Shown here piece by piece: positions 31,553 to 40,247 of a stretch of DNA of 64,000 nucleotides. The DNA lies in assembly GCF_001021385.1 (NCBI RefSeq), contig NZ_CP011773.1, positions 2,046,001 to 2,110,000 of the forward strand. Reading direction: 5' to 3'. Numbering within the stretch: the stretch's first letter is position 1; each line of letters starts with the position of its first letter. A program made the translations under genes and the position numbers. The DNA comes from Mycobacterium sp. EPa45. GTDB lineage: Bacteria; Actinomycetota; Actinomycetes; Mycobacteriales; Mycobacteriaceae. The notes under the pieces are model-generated. The model was not told where the DNA came from, made no database searches, and saw only the letters and a list, made by a program, of their open reading frames with translations.

Positions 31553-32389
31553 TCAGTCCGGCGGTGGGGTAGTGCTGAATATCGGCCAGCAGATCTCCGT
31601 AGCGGTGAACGTCGTCGGCTGTGCAGGTGTGCTGCCGATGTAGTGCTCACGGATCGGCCCCTGGTGGCTGATCATGCGTTCGTTCACGTATGTGCCCAGC
31701 GCAGCGTAACTACGGTCGATGCCGTCGTCGTGACCGCCGCGGTGTGTGAGAACCGCGTATTCGGCTGCAGGAAGGACCTCCGCGCGGATGCCATCCGGGG
31801 GGTCGGTGGATTGCAGCGCTGGGACGAACAGGGTTGCGGTGCCCTGTGATTCGAGGAACAGTGCTCGGTCGTAAAGCCCGCCGGGCACGACCGTGCGATC
31901 CGCGCCCGCGCCCGCGGCCGCAGTCACCGCGTCGCGCAGCGTCGTCAACGCTTCCCCGAACCAGGCGTCGATCTCCGCGGTCTCGATGGTGGCGGCGATG
32001 GACCATACGGCGAGCGCTCGTTCACGGCGCACCTCCACGTGGGCGGGCACGCGCACCTGGGAGAGCAGTTCGCGCAGCGCGCCGACCGTGTCACGGGTCT
32101 GCTGCAGCTGCTCCTCCATTTGTGCGAGATGGCTCGTGATGATCTCGGTGCGCGCCCCGGCGTCGCCGGTGCTCAACAGCGCCTTGATGTCCGGGATGGA
32201 CATGCCGAGGGATCGGAACCGTCGGATGATCTGCGCGTGATCGACCTGGCTGGTGTCGTAGTAGCGGTAGCCGGTGTGGGCGTCGATGTGGGCCGGCTCG
32301 AGGATGCCGATGTCGTGGTAGTGCCGTAGCGCCTTGCGGCTCAGGCTCGTCATCACCGCGAAGTCTCCGATCGAGACCTGAGCGCCCAT
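31553..32389 (-). CDS. MerR-family regulator with GyrI-like effector domain
   Basis: A 278-aa protein from ATG 32389 (MGAQVSIGDFAVMTSLSRKA), preceded by AGGAGG; the frame upstream to 32473 overlaps its promoter. Residues ~5-75 are the MerR winged helix (ALRHYHDIGILEPAHIDAHT), a coiled coil follows (TSHLAQMEEQLQQTRDTVGA), and ~125-278 resembles a GyrI-like small-molecule binding domain. It faces a divergent NTF2-like/SDR operon, and both promoters have the 19-bp spacing MerR proteins act on. Confidence 0.8.
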   Translation of the reverse strand: MGAQVSIGDFAVMTSLSRKALRHYHDIGILEPAHIDAHTGYRYYDTSQVDHAQIIRRFRSLGMSIPDIKALLSTGDAGARTEIITSHLAQMEEQLQQTRDTVGALRELLSQVRVPAHVEVRRERALAVWSIAATIETAEIDAWFGEALTTLRDAVTAAAGAGADRTVVPGGLYDRALFLESQGTATLFVPALQSTDPPDGIRAEVLPAAEYAVLTHRGGHDDGIDRSYAALGTYVNERMISHQGPIREHYIGSTPAQPTTFTATEICWPIFSTTPPPD

Positions 32390-32436
32390 GGCGTCCTCCT
32401 CTGCGTTTGCACCGCCCATGTGATGGGGACACGGCC

Positions 32437-32467
32437 ATCCTGAAGCCTCTCCCAGGGTGAAGGTCAA
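32437..32467 (-). promoter_or_regulatory. MerR-type promoter of the merR gene (19-bp spacer)
   Basis: On the minus strand TTGACC (32467-32462), a 19-nt spacer TTCACCCTGGGAGAGGCTT with imperfect dyad, then CAGGAT (32442-32437). The overlong spacer is the hallmark of MerR-activated promoters. Confidence 0.55.
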
Positions 32468-32499
32468 CATCACGCGTTCCGAAGGTTCCTCCGCCCGGG

Positions 32500-32537
32500 G
32501 TTGACCTTCCCCCTACGGCAACGTCCACCGTGGGGTC
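32500..32537 (+). promoter_or_regulatory. MerR-type, leaderless promoter of the NTF2-like gene
   Basis: TTGACC (32501-32506), 19-nt spacer, CACCGT (32526-32531), then 6 nt to ATG 32538. GTTGACCTTC (32500-32509) is the exact inverted copy of GAAGGTCAAC (32459-32468) at the divergent promoter. Confidence 0.55.
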
Positions 32538-32879
32538 ATGACCAACACAGACTGGGATGCACTCCCCGACACCGTAAGAACGCTCATGACCGCGCTGGAT
32601 GCCCGTGATGTGGATCGTGCGCTGGCCACGCTCACCACCGATGCTGTGGTGGTCGACGAAGGCCACGACTACACGGGACGTGACGACATCGGATCCTGGA
32701 TCGCGACTGCGGCCAGCGAGTACACCTACACCACCGCGTTCGCGGGCGCGACGACGACCGACGCAGGCGTCGACGTCGGGCAGCACCTGGAGGGCGACTT
32801 TCCCGGTGGGGTCGCCGACCTGCACTACCGCTTCACGCTGGACGGTGCACTGATCAGCCGGTTGGTGATTGAGCCGTGA
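32538..32879 (+). CDS. NTF2/SnoaL-like small protein
   Basis: A 113-aa protein with the cone-shaped NTF2-like pattern: N-terminal helices (VRTLMTALDARDVDRALATL), VVVDEGHDYTGRDDIGSWI, and antiparallel strands to the end (LEGDFPGGVADLHYRFTL). Members are enzymes or ligand binders of many kinds; no catalytic pair is certain here. The stop overlaps the GTG of the next SDR gene, so the pair is coupled and probably induced by the divergent MerR. Confidence 0.7.
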   Translation: MTNTDWDALPDTVRTLMTALDARDVDRALATLTTDAVVVDEGHDYTGRDDIGSWIATAASEYTYTTAFAGATTTDAGVDVGQHLEGDFPGGVADLHYRFTLDGALISRLVIEP

Positions 32880-33715
32880 GCAGGCGGTGGTTCATCACGG
32901 GCGGCACACCCGGCAACTTCGGGATGGCGTTCGCCGAGGCGGCGCTGGAGACCGGGGACCGGGTGGTGCTCACCTCTCGGCGTCTGCAGGAGCTGACGAC
33001 GTGGGCGCAGCAGTACGGCGACCGCGTCCTCGTCGTGCCGATGGATGTCACCGACGCGGCGGCGGTGCGGCGCGCGGTGCGCACCGCCGAAGAGCACCTT
33101 GGCGGCATCGACGTGCTGGTGAACAACGCCGGCCGAGGATGGTTCGGATCGATCGAGGCGATGGACGAATCCGCGGTACGGGCGATGTTCGAGCTGAACT
33201 TCTTCGGGGTGCTGTCCGTGACGCGGGCAGTACTCCCCGGCATGCGCGCCCGGGGAAACGGGTGGATCGTCAACGTGTCCTCGGTGGCCGGACTCGTCCC
33301 GGCGGTCGGGTTCGGCTACTACAGTGCGACGAAGTTCGCGATCGAAGCTGTCACCGATACGTTGCGTGAGGAGGTCGCCGCACAGGGCATCTCTGTGTTG
33401 ACGGTCGAACCAGGTGCGTTCCGTACCAACGCCTACGCCGGCTTCGCGAACGAGCTCGTCGCCGAGCCTCTTCCGCAGTACCACGACATGCTCGAGCAGG
33501 TCCGCGCCGCCTTCGTCGAGATGGACGGCGCACAGCCCGGCGACCCACGCCGCGGTGCCCGTGCGGTGATCGCGGCGATGGCCCAGGACCCGCCCCCGCG
33601 TCGGCTGGTCCTCGGTAACAGCGGGTACGACGCCGTGATCGACACGCTGGAGCAGACCCTGGCCGACATCCGGGCGAGCGAAAGACTCTCTCGCACCGCG
33701 GACTTCCCACGTTGA
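32876..33715 (+). CDS. short-chain dehydrogenase/reductase
   Basis: A 279-aa classical SDR with a GTG start overlapping the stop of the upstream gene (GTGA). The nucleotide loop reads GGTPGNFGMA, an unusual variant of TGxxxGxG; NNAGRGW, SSVAG and YYSATK complete the fold and active site. Substrate unknown. Second gene of the MerR-controlled pair; no gene follows for about 700 nt. Confidence 0.8.
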   Translation: MSRRWFITGGTPGNFGMAFAEAALETGDRVVLTSRRLQELTTWAQQYGDRVLVVPMDVTDAAAVRRAVRTAEEHLGGIDVLVNNAGRGWFGSIEAMDESAVRAMFELNFFGVLSVTRAVLPGMRARGNGWIVNVSSVAGLVPAVGFGYYSATKFAIEAVTDTLREEVAAQGISVLTVEPGAFRTNAYAGFANELVAEPLPQYHDMLEQVRAAFVEMDGAQPGDPRRGARAVIAAMAQDPPPRRLVLGNSGYDAVIDTLEQTLADIRASERLSRTADFPR

Positions 33716-34185
33716 ACCGATGCGGGTAGACACTGCCAAGTAAGAACGCCGCCCCGCTGCGCGGGCAGCGTGCTGCACCCTGGCCAAGGTCGAGGGCACC
33801 GGCCGCACCGGCACCACCTCCGTGTCGGTGGACATGCCGTGCCTGGCCTGATTGCGGCGAGCGCGCTGGGCGGAGCCGCGGCGGATGCCGGCGAGATCGC
33901 GGAGGCCGCCACCTGGCCGGCCACGCTAGGGGAACGGCGGGGCCGGCCACTTCCGCCCAGCCCGGCGGAGTGTGTCCTGCTCGGCGAGTGGCTCACCGAG
34001 TCGAGCGACTCGGTGTCATTCCCGGGTTGCTGTATGGGCCTGCCGCTGTGCCGGACGGGCAGGCGATGTCGGTATCCGGTGGTACATCTAGGCACAGGTA
34101 ATGCCGTGCGGCGTGTTGTGACATGCGACACGCCGTGTTGGGAAGGAGTGAAGGGCTTACGACCAGGGAATTTCAGAATTGTTAT
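33716..34185. other. non-coding stretch with several hairpins
   Basis: No convincing gene between the SDR and nrdH (33716-34422); open frames here are Arg/Pro-rich without family motifs. It contains paired repeats TGGCCGGCC/GGCCGGCCA (33914-33922, 33941-33949), ACCGAGTCGAGCGACTCGGT (33995-34014, 9-bp stem) and CGGCGTGT/ACACGCCG (34109-34116, 34128-34135). These could be terminators or remains of a lost gene. Confidence 0.5.
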
Positions 34186-34233
34186 TCAGAACATGTTGTA
34201 TCTCTTCTCGCTGTCGGCCACTAGGTGTAGTGT
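34186..34233 (+). promoter_or_regulatory. pair of NrdR-like boxes upstream of nrdHIE
   Basis: CCACTAGGTGTAGTGT (34218-34233) fits the 16-bp NrdR pattern ACAC-N8-GTGT closely. A weaker box TCAGAACATGTTGTAT (34186-34201) lies exactly 32 bp upstream, the usual phasing of NrdR box pairs. The boxes precede nrdH by about 190 nt. Confidence 0.5.
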
Positions 34234-34422
34234 TCGACAGGCCGACAGACCAGAGAGTTACAGGTCCGCCGGATCGCCCGAACCGAAGCTGAGATGTCGG
34301 TCCGAGCGGCTCCGCCGGCCAGGAATTTCAGGGTCCGACAGCTCGCTGAAAGTTCATGAGTGCCTGCGCACAGTCAGTCCCGCTGAGTCCATCTCTTTGT
34401 TTCGCTGAGGAGCCATTCGCAG

Positions 34423-34662
34423 ATGACCATCACCGTGTACACCAAGCCCGCCTGCGTGCAGTGCAACATGACCTACAAGGCCCTGGACAAGACGGGTCTG
34501 ACCTACGACGTCGTCGACATCAGCGAGGACGCCGAGGCCCGCGATTACGTGATGGCGCTCGGTTACCTGCAGGCGCCGGTCGTCGTTGCCGGCGGTGATC
34601 ACTGGTCCGGTTTCCGGCCGGACCGGATCAAGGCCCTCGCCGGTACCGCACTGAGCGCGTAG
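34423..34662 (+). CDS. nrdH: glutaredoxin-like electron donor NrdH
   Basis: A 79-aa protein with the redox motif CVQC (residues 11-14) in [17 protein letters not shown] and the NrdH ending [12 protein letters not shown]. It reduces class Ib ribonucleotide reductase and is recycled by thioredoxin reductase. First gene of nrdHIE; GAGGAGCC ribosome site upstream. Matches Rv3053c in context. Confidence 0.95.
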   Translation: MTITVYTKPACVQCNMTYKALDKTGLTYDVVDISEDAEARDYVMALGYLQAPVVVAGGDHWSGFRPDRIKALAGTALSA

Positions 34663-34690
34663 CGGAGCGGGCGCCACGGAAAGAGATGTG

Positions 34691-35173
34691 ATGAATCCGG
34701 ATGGCAGCCCGAGCCTGGCAGGCCCGGAGCGGTTGGTGTACTTCTCCAGCGTTTCGGAGAACACCCACCGCTTCGTGCAGAAGCTCGGCGTGCCGGCCAT
34801 CCGGATTCCGCTTCACGAGCGCATCGAGGTGCAGCGGCCGTACGTCCTGCTCCTGCCGACCTACGGCAGGGGCCGCGGCGACACCCCGCACCTCGAGGCC
34901 AAGGGGTACGTCCCCAAGCAAGTCATCAAGTTTTTGAACAATCCGCATAATCGGTCCCACATCCGCGCGGTGGTCGGGGCCGGCAACACCCAATTCGGTG
35001 CCGAATATTGCTTCGCGGCCAGGCTGGTCGCGCACAAGTGCCAGGTACCGATGCTCTATCGCTTCGAAATGATGGGAACCGCAGAGGACGTGGAAGCCGT
35101 TCGTGCGGAGTTAACGAAATTCTGGAAGGACGAGGACACGTGCCACCTACAGTCACAGCTGCTGAGCCTGTAA
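34691..35173 (+). CDS. nrdI: flavodoxin-like NrdI
   Basis: A 160-aa protein from ATG 34691 ([11 protein letters not shown]); GTG 34688 directly before it is possible. [19 protein letters not shown] is the FMN-binding loop, and [12 protein letters not shown] is typical of NrdI. It supplies the oxidant that activates the dimanganese-tyrosyl cofactor of NrdF. Its end overlaps nrdE by 34 nt. Confidence 0.95.
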   Translation: MNPDGSPSLAGPERLVYFSSVSENTHRFVQKLGVPAIRIPLHERIEVQRPYVLLLPTYGRGRGDTPHLEAKGYVPKQVIKFLNNPHNRSHIRAVVGAGNTQFGAEYCFAARLVAHKCQVPMLYRFEMMGTAEDVEAVRAELTKFWKDEDTCHLQSQLLSL

Positions 35174-37308
35174 CGACGTCAGGGCACGCGTTGCCGGGGG
35201 AGACCGACTACCACGCGCTGAACGCGATGCTGAATCTGTACGACGCAGACGGCAAGATCCAGTTCGACATGGATCGCCTGGCCGCGCGCCAGTACTTCCT
35301 CGAGCACGTCAACCAGAACACCGTGTTCTTCCACAATCAGGACGAGAAGCTCGACTACCTGATCCGCGAGAACTACTACGAGCGGGAAGTTCTCGATCAG
35401 TACTCGCGCAACTTCGTCAAGACGCTGACCGACCGCGCCTACGCCAAGAAGTTCCGGTTCCCGACCTTCCTCGGCGCGTTCAAGTACTACACCTCCTACA
35501 CGTTGAAGACCTTCGACGGGAAGCGCTACCTGGAGCGGTTCGAAGACCGGGTGGTGATGGTGGCGCTGACGCTGGCGGCCGGCGACACCATGCTGGCCGA
35601 GAAGCTGGTCGACGAGATCATCGACGGCCGGTTCCAGCCCGCCACCCCGACGTTCCTCAACTCGGGCAAGAAGCAGCGCGGCGAGCCGGTCAGCTGCTTT
35701 CTGCTGCGCATCGAGGACAACATGGAGTCGATCGGCCGTTCGATCAACTCCGCGCTGCAGCTGTCCAAGCGCGGCGGTGGAGTTGCGTTGCTGCTGACCA
35801 ACATTCGCGAGCACGGCGCTCCGATCAAGAACATCGAGAACCAGAGCTCGGGTGTCATCCCGATCATGAAGCTGCTGGAGGACTCGTTCTCCTACGCCAA
35901 CCAGCTCGGTGCGCGCCAAGGTGCCGGTGCGGTCTACCTGCACGCCCATCACCCCGACATCTACCGCTTCCTGGACACCAAGCGGGAGAACGCCGACGAG
36001 AAGATCCGCATCAAGACCCTCTCGCTTGGCGTGGTGATTCCTGACATCACCTTCGAGCTGGCGAAGAAGAACGAGGACATGTACCTGTTCTCGCCCTACG
36101 ACGTCGAGCGGGTCTACGGCGTTCCCTTCGCGGACATCTCGGTCACCGAGAAGTACCACGAGATGGTCAATGACGGGCGGATCCGCAAGACCAAGATCAA
36201 GGCCCGCGAGTTCTTCCAGACGCTGGCGGAGCTGCAGTTCGAGTCGGGTTACCCCTACATCATGTTCGAGGACACGGTGAACCGGGCCAACCCGATCGAG
36301 GGCAAGATCACCCACTCGAACCTGTGCTCAGAGATCCTGCAGGTGTCGACGCCCTCGGAGTTCAACGAGGACCTGTCGTATTCCAAGGTGGGCAAGGACA
36401 TTTCCTGCAACCTGGGTTCGCTGAACATCGCCAAGGCGATGGATTCACCAGACTTCGCGCAGACCATCGAGGTGGCCATCCGCGGGCTGACCGCGGTGAG
36501 CGACCAGACGCACATCTGGTCGGTGCCGTCGATCGAGCAGGGCAACAACGACTCGCACGCCATCGGCCTGGGCCAGATGAACCTGCACGGATACCTTGCG
36601 CGCGAACGGATCTTCTACGGATCCGAAGAGGGTATCGACTTCACCAACATGTACTTCTACACCGTGCTCTACCACGCGCTGCGGGCGTCGAACAAGATCG
36701 CGATCGAGCGCGGGTCGGCCTTCAAGGGCTTCGAGAAGTCGAAGTACGCCTCTGGTGAGTTCTTCGACAAGTACACCGAGCAGGTGTGGGAGCCGGCGAC
36801 CGAGCGCGTGCGGGAGTTGTTCGCCGAGGCGGGTATTCGAATTCCGACCCAAGAGGATTGGTTGCGGCTCAAGGAGTCGGTGCAGACTCACGGCATCTAC
36901 AACCAGAACCTGCAGGCGGTGCCGCCGACGGGGTCGATCTCCTACATCAACCACTCGACGTCGTCGATCCACCCGGTGGCGAGCAAGGTCGAGATCCGCA
37001 AGGAAGGCAAGATCGGCCGCGTCTACTACCCGGCGCCCTACATGACCAACGACAACCTGGAGTACTACCAGGACGCGTACGAGATCGGCTACGAGAAAAT
37101 CATCGACACCTACGCCGCGGCCACGCAGCATGTGGACCAGGGGCTTTCGCTGACGCTGTTCTTCAAGGACACCGCCGATACCCGCGAGGTCAACAAGGCG
37201 CAGATCTACGCCTGGCGCAAGGGCATCAAGACGCTGTACTACATCCGCCTTCGCCAGATGGCGCTGGAGGGCACTGAGGTGGAGGGTTGCGTCAGCTGCA
37301 TGTTGTGA
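35140..37308 (+). CDS. nrdE: class Ib ribonucleotide reductase alpha subunit
   Basis: A 722-aa protein from GTG 35140 ([20 protein letters not shown]) with ribosome site AAGGACGAGG; the longer open frame lies in nrdI. Landmarks: [20 protein letters not shown] (substrate-site Cys), NLCSEI (thiyl-radical Cys), [20 protein letters not shown], and the redox pair CVSC at the C-terminus. It reduces ribonucleoside diphosphates; its partner NrdF is encoded at 47959. Confidence 0.95.
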   Translation: MPPTVTAAEPVTTSGHALPGETDYHALNAMLNLYDADGKIQFDMDRLAARQYFLEHVNQNTVFFHNQDEKLDYLIRENYYEREVLDQYSRNFVKTLTDRAYAKKFRFPTFLGAFKYYTSYTLKTFDGKRYLERFEDRVVMVALTLAAGDTMLAEKLVDEIIDGRFQPATPTFLNSGKKQRGEPVSCFLLRIEDNMESIGRSINSALQLSKRGGGVALLLTNIREHGAPIKNIENQSSGVIPIMKLLEDSFSYANQLGARQGAGAVYLHAHHPDIYRFLDTKRENADEKIRIKTLSLGVVIPDITFELAKKNEDMYLFSPYDVERVYGVPFADISVTEKYHEMVNDGRIRKTKIKAREFFQTLAELQFESGYPYIMFEDTVNRANPIEGKITHSNLCSEILQVSTPSEFNEDLSYSKVGKDISCNLGSLNIAKAMDSPDFAQTIEVAIRGLTAVSDQTHIWSVPSIEQGNNDSHAIGLGQMNLHGYLARERIFYGSEEGIDFTNMYFYTVLYHALRASNKIAIERGSAFKGFEKSKYASGEFFDKYTEQVWEPATERVRELFAEAGIRIPTQEDWLRLKESVQTHGIYNQNLQAVPPTGSISYINHSTSSIHPVASKVEIRKEGKIGRVYYPAPYMTNDNLEYYQDAYEIGYEKIIDTYAAATQHVDQGLSLTLFFKDTADTREVNKAQIYAWRKGIKTLYYIRLRQMALEGTEVEGCVSCML

Positions 37309-37321
37309 GCTGAGCGCCAAG

Positions 37322-37359
37322 AGATCACAGGCCAGGGATTTATCCCTGGCCTGTGATCT
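37322..37359. terminator. strong bidirectional hairpin terminator
   Basis: AGATCACAGGCCAGGGAT (37322-37339) pairs perfectly with its complement at 37342-37359 across a 2-nt loop, 13 nt after the nrdE stop. It also contains the stop codon of the convergent membrane-protein gene. Confidence 0.85.
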
Positions 37360-37840
37360 TTCCGGGGTAGGTGGCGTACCCGAGAGCTACCGCGATGATC
37401 ACGAACTTGATTGACGCTGCGACTTGGGCGCGCTGCGCGTTGACCGCGACGTCCCTGCGGTCGAGCACTTGCAGCAGTGCGACGCCCTCGATCGCGTCGC
37501 CTGCCACCGCGCCAGCGGCCAACGCTGATAGCCAGACCGGATGACCCCGGCGTCGCCGCCTGCGGTCGACAAGCAATGCCAACAAGATGCCGTAGCTCGT
37601 CATGTAGCCGAAATCGAGCCACATCGACCTGCGGGCCGAGCGCATGCCGTCCTCACCCCATCGGGCCATGATGTCCTCGGCCTTGGCAGCTGAGCCTGCG
37701 AGTTCGAACGGGATGATGCCGGGTCCGCCGGTGGCCTGCATCTGACGATCCAACCGGAGCATCACCGCGGAATAACCCACATAGCCGACGGTGGCCACTG
37801 CGATCCGGTGCTCGCGCACCCATGTGGACAGGTAGGTCAT
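37340..37840 (-). CDS. small multi-pass membrane protein, unknown
   Basis: A 166-aa protein with about four hydrophobic helices: IAVATVGYVGYSAVML (~13-29), a Met/Tyr-rich one around LDFGYMTSYGILLALLV, LSALAAGAVAGDAIEGVALL, and VAASIKFVIIAVALGYATY. A basic cytoplasmic loop DRRRRRRGH separates two helices. The family is common in actinobacteria but I know no function. Its last codons are made by the terminator stem shared with nrdE. Confidence 0.65.
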   Translation of the reverse strand: MTYLSTWVREHRIAVATVGYVGYSAVMLRLDRQMQATGGPGIIPFELAGSAAKAEDIMARWGEDGMRSARRSMWLDFGYMTSYGILLALLVDRRRRRRGHPVWLSALAAGAVAGDAIEGVALLQVLDRRDVAVNAQRAQVAASIKFVIIAVALGYATYPGKITGQG

Positions 37841-37867
37841 AGTGGGCAGGGTACGGCTCGTCGCGTC

Positions 37868-37922
37868 GAGTCAGAACAGAGAGCGAGAGTGACGGCGAAA
37901 TGTTCGCTCTCAGTTCTGACTC
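37868..37922 (-). terminator. long hairpin after the DUF5997 gene
   Basis: GAGTCAGAAC (37868-37877) pairs with GTTCTGACTC (37913-37922), and AGAGCGA (37880-37886) with TCGCTCT (37904-37910). It begins at the stop codon of the DUF5997 gene and ends before the next minus-strand gene, without a U-tract. Confidence 0.65.
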
Positions 37923-38301
37923 AACGAGTCTTCTTCGCGTGCAACGCCTTCACCCGGCGCTGTTCGGCCAGCACCGCCTGGTAGCTCTCACGCTCGGCGA
38001 CCAACCAGTCGGGCTTCTCGGCGAGCAGCGCATCGATCTGCTCGGTGGTCAGTGCGTCGGCGACACCGCCGCGCGCGAGGCCCGCGATCGAGACGCCCAG
38101 CTTGGCCGCGACCAGGTTCTTCGGGTGCGGGCCGTTCTTACGGAGATCCTTGAGCCACTCCGGTGGGTCGGTCTGCAGGGCGGCCAGCTCGTCGCGGGTG
38201 ATCGCATTCGCCTGGAATTCCGCGGGCGTCGCCGGCAGGTAGACATCCAGCTTCTTCGCCGCCGTTGCGGGCTTCATGGACTGCGCGTTCGGCCTGCTCA
38301 T
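37921..38301 (-). CDS. DUF5997-like small protein
   Basis: A 126-aa soluble protein. MSRPNAQSMKPATAAKKLDV, LPATPAEFQ, DPPEWLKDLRKNGPHPKNLV and AAKLGVSIAGLARGG match my memory of DUF5997, usually encoded divergently from a LysR-type ligand-binding protein as here. The LGVSIAGLARGG segment resembles a helix-turn-helix, so DNA binding is possible (inference). Its -10 box TAGGCT (minus strand) lies 6 nt before ATG 38301, so the mRNA should be leaderless. Confidence 0.7.
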   Translation of the reverse strand: MSRPNAQSMKPATAAKKLDVYLPATPAEFQANAITRDELAALQTDPPEWLKDLRKNGPHPKNLVAAKLGVSIAGLARGGVADALTTEQIDALLAEKPDWLVAERESYQAVLAEQRRVKALHAKKTR

Positions 38302-38307
38302 GGCATG

Positions 38308-38323
38308 AGCCTATCGGTAGCCT
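38308..38323. promoter_or_regulatory. back-to-back leaderless promoters in a 28-nt gap
   Basis: Plus strand: TAGCCT (38318-38323), 6 nt, GTG 38330. Minus strand: TAGGCT (38313-38308), 6 nt, ATG 38301. The two -10 boxes lie 4 nt apart, so the polymerases should exclude one another. Confidence 0.6.
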
Positions 38324-38329
38324 GAGGCG

Positions 38330-39052
38330 GTGGCTTCGTCCTCGCTGCCCTCGCTCACCCTCGGGTACGTCCCCGGTGCGACGCCGGCGAAGTGGGCGCG
38401 GATCTGGGCCGAGCGTCACCCCGAGGTCCCGTTGACGCTGCGCGCGGTGGCCGCCGTAGATGCGGCCGCCGAGGTACGAGCGGGGACGGTCGACGTGGCG
38501 TTGCTGCGGCTATCAAGCGACACCTCCGGGCTTTCCGTCATCCCGCTCTACGACGAGACGACGGTTGCGGTGGTGCCGACCGATCACCTTCTCAGTGCCG
38601 CCGACGAGATCTCCGCCGCGGACCTCGACGGTGAGGCGACACTGTTGCCCGTCGATGACGTCGTCGGCTGGAGGGAGGTGCACGGCCGCCCCGTCGACCA
38701 CCGGCCTGAAACCACCGAAGACGCAATGGAACTCGTCGCGGCGGGAATGGGCGTGCTCATCGTCCCGCAGTCGCTGGCGCGGCTGTATGGCCGCAGAGAC
38801 CTCACCTACCGGCCGATTTCCGACGCGCCGACCTGCCCGGTGGGTCTCGCCTTTCCGGAGGGGCCGCCGTCGGCGCAGGTGGACGAATTCATCGGCATCG
38901 TGCGTGGGCGCAAGGCCGGCTCGTCGAGGGGACAGTCCCAGCCGGCGCCGAAGCGCACCGCGCGGGAGAAGACTCTGGCCAAGCAGGCCGCCCGCGCCGC
39001 CGCGGGCAAGGTGGCCCGCAAGCCGGGCCCGGCGAAGCGGGCTCGACCGTAA
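38330..39052 (+). CDS. LysR-type substrate-binding domain with basic tail, no HTH
   Basis: A 240-aa protein starting with the ligand domain directly (LPSLTLGYVPGATPAKWARI); the DNA-binding helix-turn-helix of LysR regulators is absent. The core has the expected pattern DVALLRL, LYDETTVAVVPTDHLL, and MELVAAGMGVLIVPQSLARL. Residues ~200-240 form an Ala/Lys/Arg/Pro-rich tail (KQAARAAAGKVARKPGPAKR) similar in composition to histone-like tails. It may sense a ligand and bind nucleic acid or a partner such as the divergent DUF5997 protein (inference). Confidence 0.7.
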   Translation: MASSSLPSLTLGYVPGATPAKWARIWAERHPEVPLTLRAVAAVDAAAEVRAGTVDVALLRLSSDTSGLSVIPLYDETTVAVVPTDHLLSAADEISAADLDGEATLLPVDDVVGWREVHGRPVDHRPETTEDAMELVAAGMGVLIVPQSLARLYGRRDLTYRPISDAPTCPVGLAFPEGPPSAQVDEFIGIVRGRKAGSSRGQSQPAPKRTAREKTLAKQAARAAAGKVARKPGPAKRARP

Positions 39053-39108
39053 CCGGTGCGTGACGCTGTTTTACCTGGTCAACACACATGCTTCGAGATA
39101 CTCGAGCC

Positions 39109-39996
39109 ATGACCGCGTTGACGCACGTTCCGGCGAGCACGTCGCCGGCCGACCTCGCAGACCATCTACGCCGCGACGGTTACGTCATCGTCGACGACCT
39201 CGTTCCGAACTCCTTGATGGACATCATCAGTGCGGAACTGGCCCCTTACGTTGACGCGACTCCCATGGGCTACAACGCGATGATCGGCCGCAAAACCCGG
39301 CGGACCGGTGCGCTCGTTGCGCGGTCACCGGCGTGCCGCACGCTGATTCAGAATCCGTCCATCCTCGGCGTGTGCCACGACTTCCTCGGCCACGCGAGCG
39401 CTTTCCAGCTGATGCTGACCCAGGTCATCTCGATCGAGCCGGGCGAGTCGGACCAGGCGTTGCATCGCGACCAGAACGCCTTCGACTTCTACCCGTTTCC
39501 CGACGATTACCACGTGCAGTGCAACACGCTGTGGGCGATGACGGACTACACCGCGGAGATGGGCGCGACGAGAGTGGTGCCCGGCAGTCACGTCGGAGAC
39601 AAGAAGCCGACGGACTACGCCGACGACGAGTGCCTGCAGGCCGAGATGTCGCGCGGATCGGTGCTGCTCTACTCCGGCAAGATCGTGCACAGCGGTGCCG
39701 CCAACCGCAGCGGCCAGGTCCGCCGGGCCATCAACGTCAACTACTGCGTGGGTTGGGTGCGGCAGGAGGAGAACCAATTCCTTTCGGTGCCAATCGAAGT
39801 CGCTCGCACGCTCGATGACGACCTGCTCAAGCTGATTGGTTACCAGGAGGGGGCGTGGGCCATGGGATACTTCCGCGACTTCGAGGACCCGCTTCGCGCC
39901 ATCCGCGGCGACGAGGTCGCCTACGGCTTCGACACGGTCAAGCTCACCGGCCGTTCGAGCGCTGCGTTCGCCGATCAGCTCACCCACAGCGAATAA
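39109..39996 (+). CDS. phytanoyl-CoA dioxygenase (PhyH) family protein
   Basis: A 295-aa protein from ATG 39109 (MTALTHVPASTSPADLAD); ATG 39088 is possible. Fe(II)/2-oxoglutarate ligands are visible: HRDQ (His-x-Asp) in QALHRDQNAF and the distal His in GKIVHSGAANRSGQVRRAIN, with the Arg that binds 2-oxoglutarate shortly after. Substrate unknown; the family hydroxylates fatty acyl-CoA, ectoine-type and natural-product substrates. An IS110 element follows about 30-50 nt downstream. Confidence 0.8.
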   Translation: MTALTHVPASTSPADLADHLRRDGYVIVDDLVPNSLMDIISAELAPYVDATPMGYNAMIGRKTRRTGALVARSPACRTLIQNPSILGVCHDFLGHASAFQLMLTQVISIEPGESDQALHRDQNAFDFYPFPDDYHVQCNTLWAMTDYTAEMGATRVVPGSHVGDKKPTDYADDECLQAEMSRGSVLLYSGKIVHSGAANRSGQVRRAINVNYCVGWVRQEENQFLSVPIEVARTLDDDLLKLIGYQEGAWAMGYFRDFEDPLRAIRGDEVAYGFDTVKLTGRSSAAFADQLTHSE

Positions 39997-40039
39997 AGCG
40001 CCGTCGCGCGGTTAACTAGAACTCAGTGTCAAGGTGAGA

Positions 40040-40232
40040 TTGCCGCTCTTGCGGTGGTTGGATCCTTTACACCTGGTGTCTGGCTCGTAATCTCGGTGCC
40101 GCCTTCGGGTTGGCGTGCATGGGTTTTGTCGGCATCAGGTGTGAAGGACCGGCCGGCGTGACTTGATAGGAGCGTGGCATCGCCCCCACTGAGATGTGTC
40201 CGCCGACCGGCCCAACCGTCACCTCACAGTGA
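40040..40232 (+). ncRNA. candidate bridge RNA of the IS110 element
   Basis: TCCTTTACACCTGGTG (40063-40078) can pair with CATCAGGTGTGAAGGA (40133-40148; 16 positions with G-U pairs), enclosing a 54-nt loop that has its own GGTGCCGCC/GGTTGGCG hairpin. A second stem, GGCCGGCG with CGCCGACC, follows between ~40150 and 40210. Two looped stems upstream of the recombinase gene match the known bridge-RNA plan of the IS110 group. Confidence 0.5.
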
Positions 40233-40247
40233 ATGGAGGCAACCACC

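Noticed and set aside
33770..34408. 212-codon plus-strand frame before nrdH
   Set aside because: It runs through the NrdR boxes and hairpins, with composition changing along its length and no homology features.
35179..36315. 378-codon minus-strand frame
   Set aside because: Antisense to nrdE, Val/Leu/Arg/Glu-rich, no motifs.
40233..40247. Upstream ATG 40233 as the IS110 recombinase start
   Set aside because: The GGAGG ribosome site lies just after this ATG and 8 nt before ATG 40248, which begins the conserved VVGADVHK core.
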